DNA of 64,000 nucleotides from Chrysoperla carnea (Eukaryota; Arthropoda; Insecta; Neuroptera; Chrysopidae): NCBI RefSeq assembly GCF_905475395.1, contig NC_058337.1, positions 131,523,960 to 131,587,959 of the forward strand, read 5' to 3'. Shown piece by piece: positions 63,961 to 64,000 of this stretch (position 1 is its first letter; each line of letters starts with the position of its first letter). The notes under the pieces were generated by a model. It saw only the letters and a program-made list of their open reading frames with translations, ran no database searches and was not told where the DNA came from. The position numbers and the translations under genes were made by a program.

Positions 63961-64000
63961 GAACAGCAAGAATGCTTTGACGACAACGAATTTCAAATCG

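Larger units (their letters stand above)
58797..64000. other. downstream region, probably intronic or intergenic
   Basis: Apart from the Helitron-like ORF at 59784-60122, no exon could be supported. If the exon at 58602 is real, this may be its first intron. Two hairpins (61872-61930 and 63608-63692) and a SINE-like tail at 63835-63960 are present. Confidence 0.4.

Overview
The window is a piece of an AT-rich nuclear genome from an arthropod, most likely an insect. Every protein-coding gene is split by GT-AG introns, an intact insect-type sugar gustatory receptor is present, and the non-coding DNA is crowded with SINEs, hAT-like and TTAA-flanked MITEs, fold-back elements and decayed retroelements. 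I could not place the order from sequence alone.

Layout. 1-2340 is intergenic with a tRNA-derived SINE (391-679, minus) and a TTAA-flanked MITE (1914-2200). 2460-9904 (+) is a complete seven-exon sugar gustatory receptor of the Gr5a/Gr61a/Gr64 type. Its second intron carries a 2.9-kb transposon with terminal inverted repeats of about 560 bp and a frameshifted ORF. 9905-11983 is intergenic with an RNase H relic. 11984-26390 (+) is the most remarkable gene of the window: a nine-exon gene whose phases match at all eight junctions, giving an uninterrupted protein of about 3658 residues. Its architecture is that of a bacterial RHS/Tc-type (TcB-TcC-like) polymorphic toxin: propeller-like N-terminus with a calcium-loop motif, a long YD-repeat shell, an RHS-associated core with DPxG...DPxG, hydrophobic segments, and a C-terminal region with an RSKR furin-like site followed by a segment resembling the latrotoxin C-terminal domain. 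I infer an old horizontal transfer followed by intron gain and long-term retention.

27396-28209 (-) is MED4 (Mediator subunit 4), convergent with the toxin-like gene. 28528-29833 is a near-perfect 1.3-kb palindrome (641-bp arms, 24-nt loop). 30591-30730 holds an arrayed set of heat-shock elements plus a TATA box with no obvious heat-shock ORF behind it. 31032-38746 (+) is a nine-exon FARSB (phenylalanyl-tRNA synthetase beta subunit), complete at 591 residues. 40903-47407 (-) is a four-exon flavin-containing monooxygenase with a 4.6-kb first intron and an apparent one-base deletion in a homopolymer of exon 3. About 47.4-58.3 kb is gene-poor repeat-rich DNA. 58602-58796 (+) looks like the first coding exon of an unidentified gene that runs rightwards. 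59784-60122 (-) is a short ORF resembling the region upstream of the Helitron helicase-like domain of large insect transposon proteins. 60123-64000 shows no recognised gene.

The genes are ordinary neighbours rather than an operon. MED4 and FARSB are housekeeping, Gr and FMO are chemosensory and detoxification genes, and the toxin-like gene stands alone without a recognisable TcA, immunity or secretion partner. The Gr gene and the toxin-like gene share an almost identical 13-nt initiator-like sequence about 110-130 nt before their start codons.
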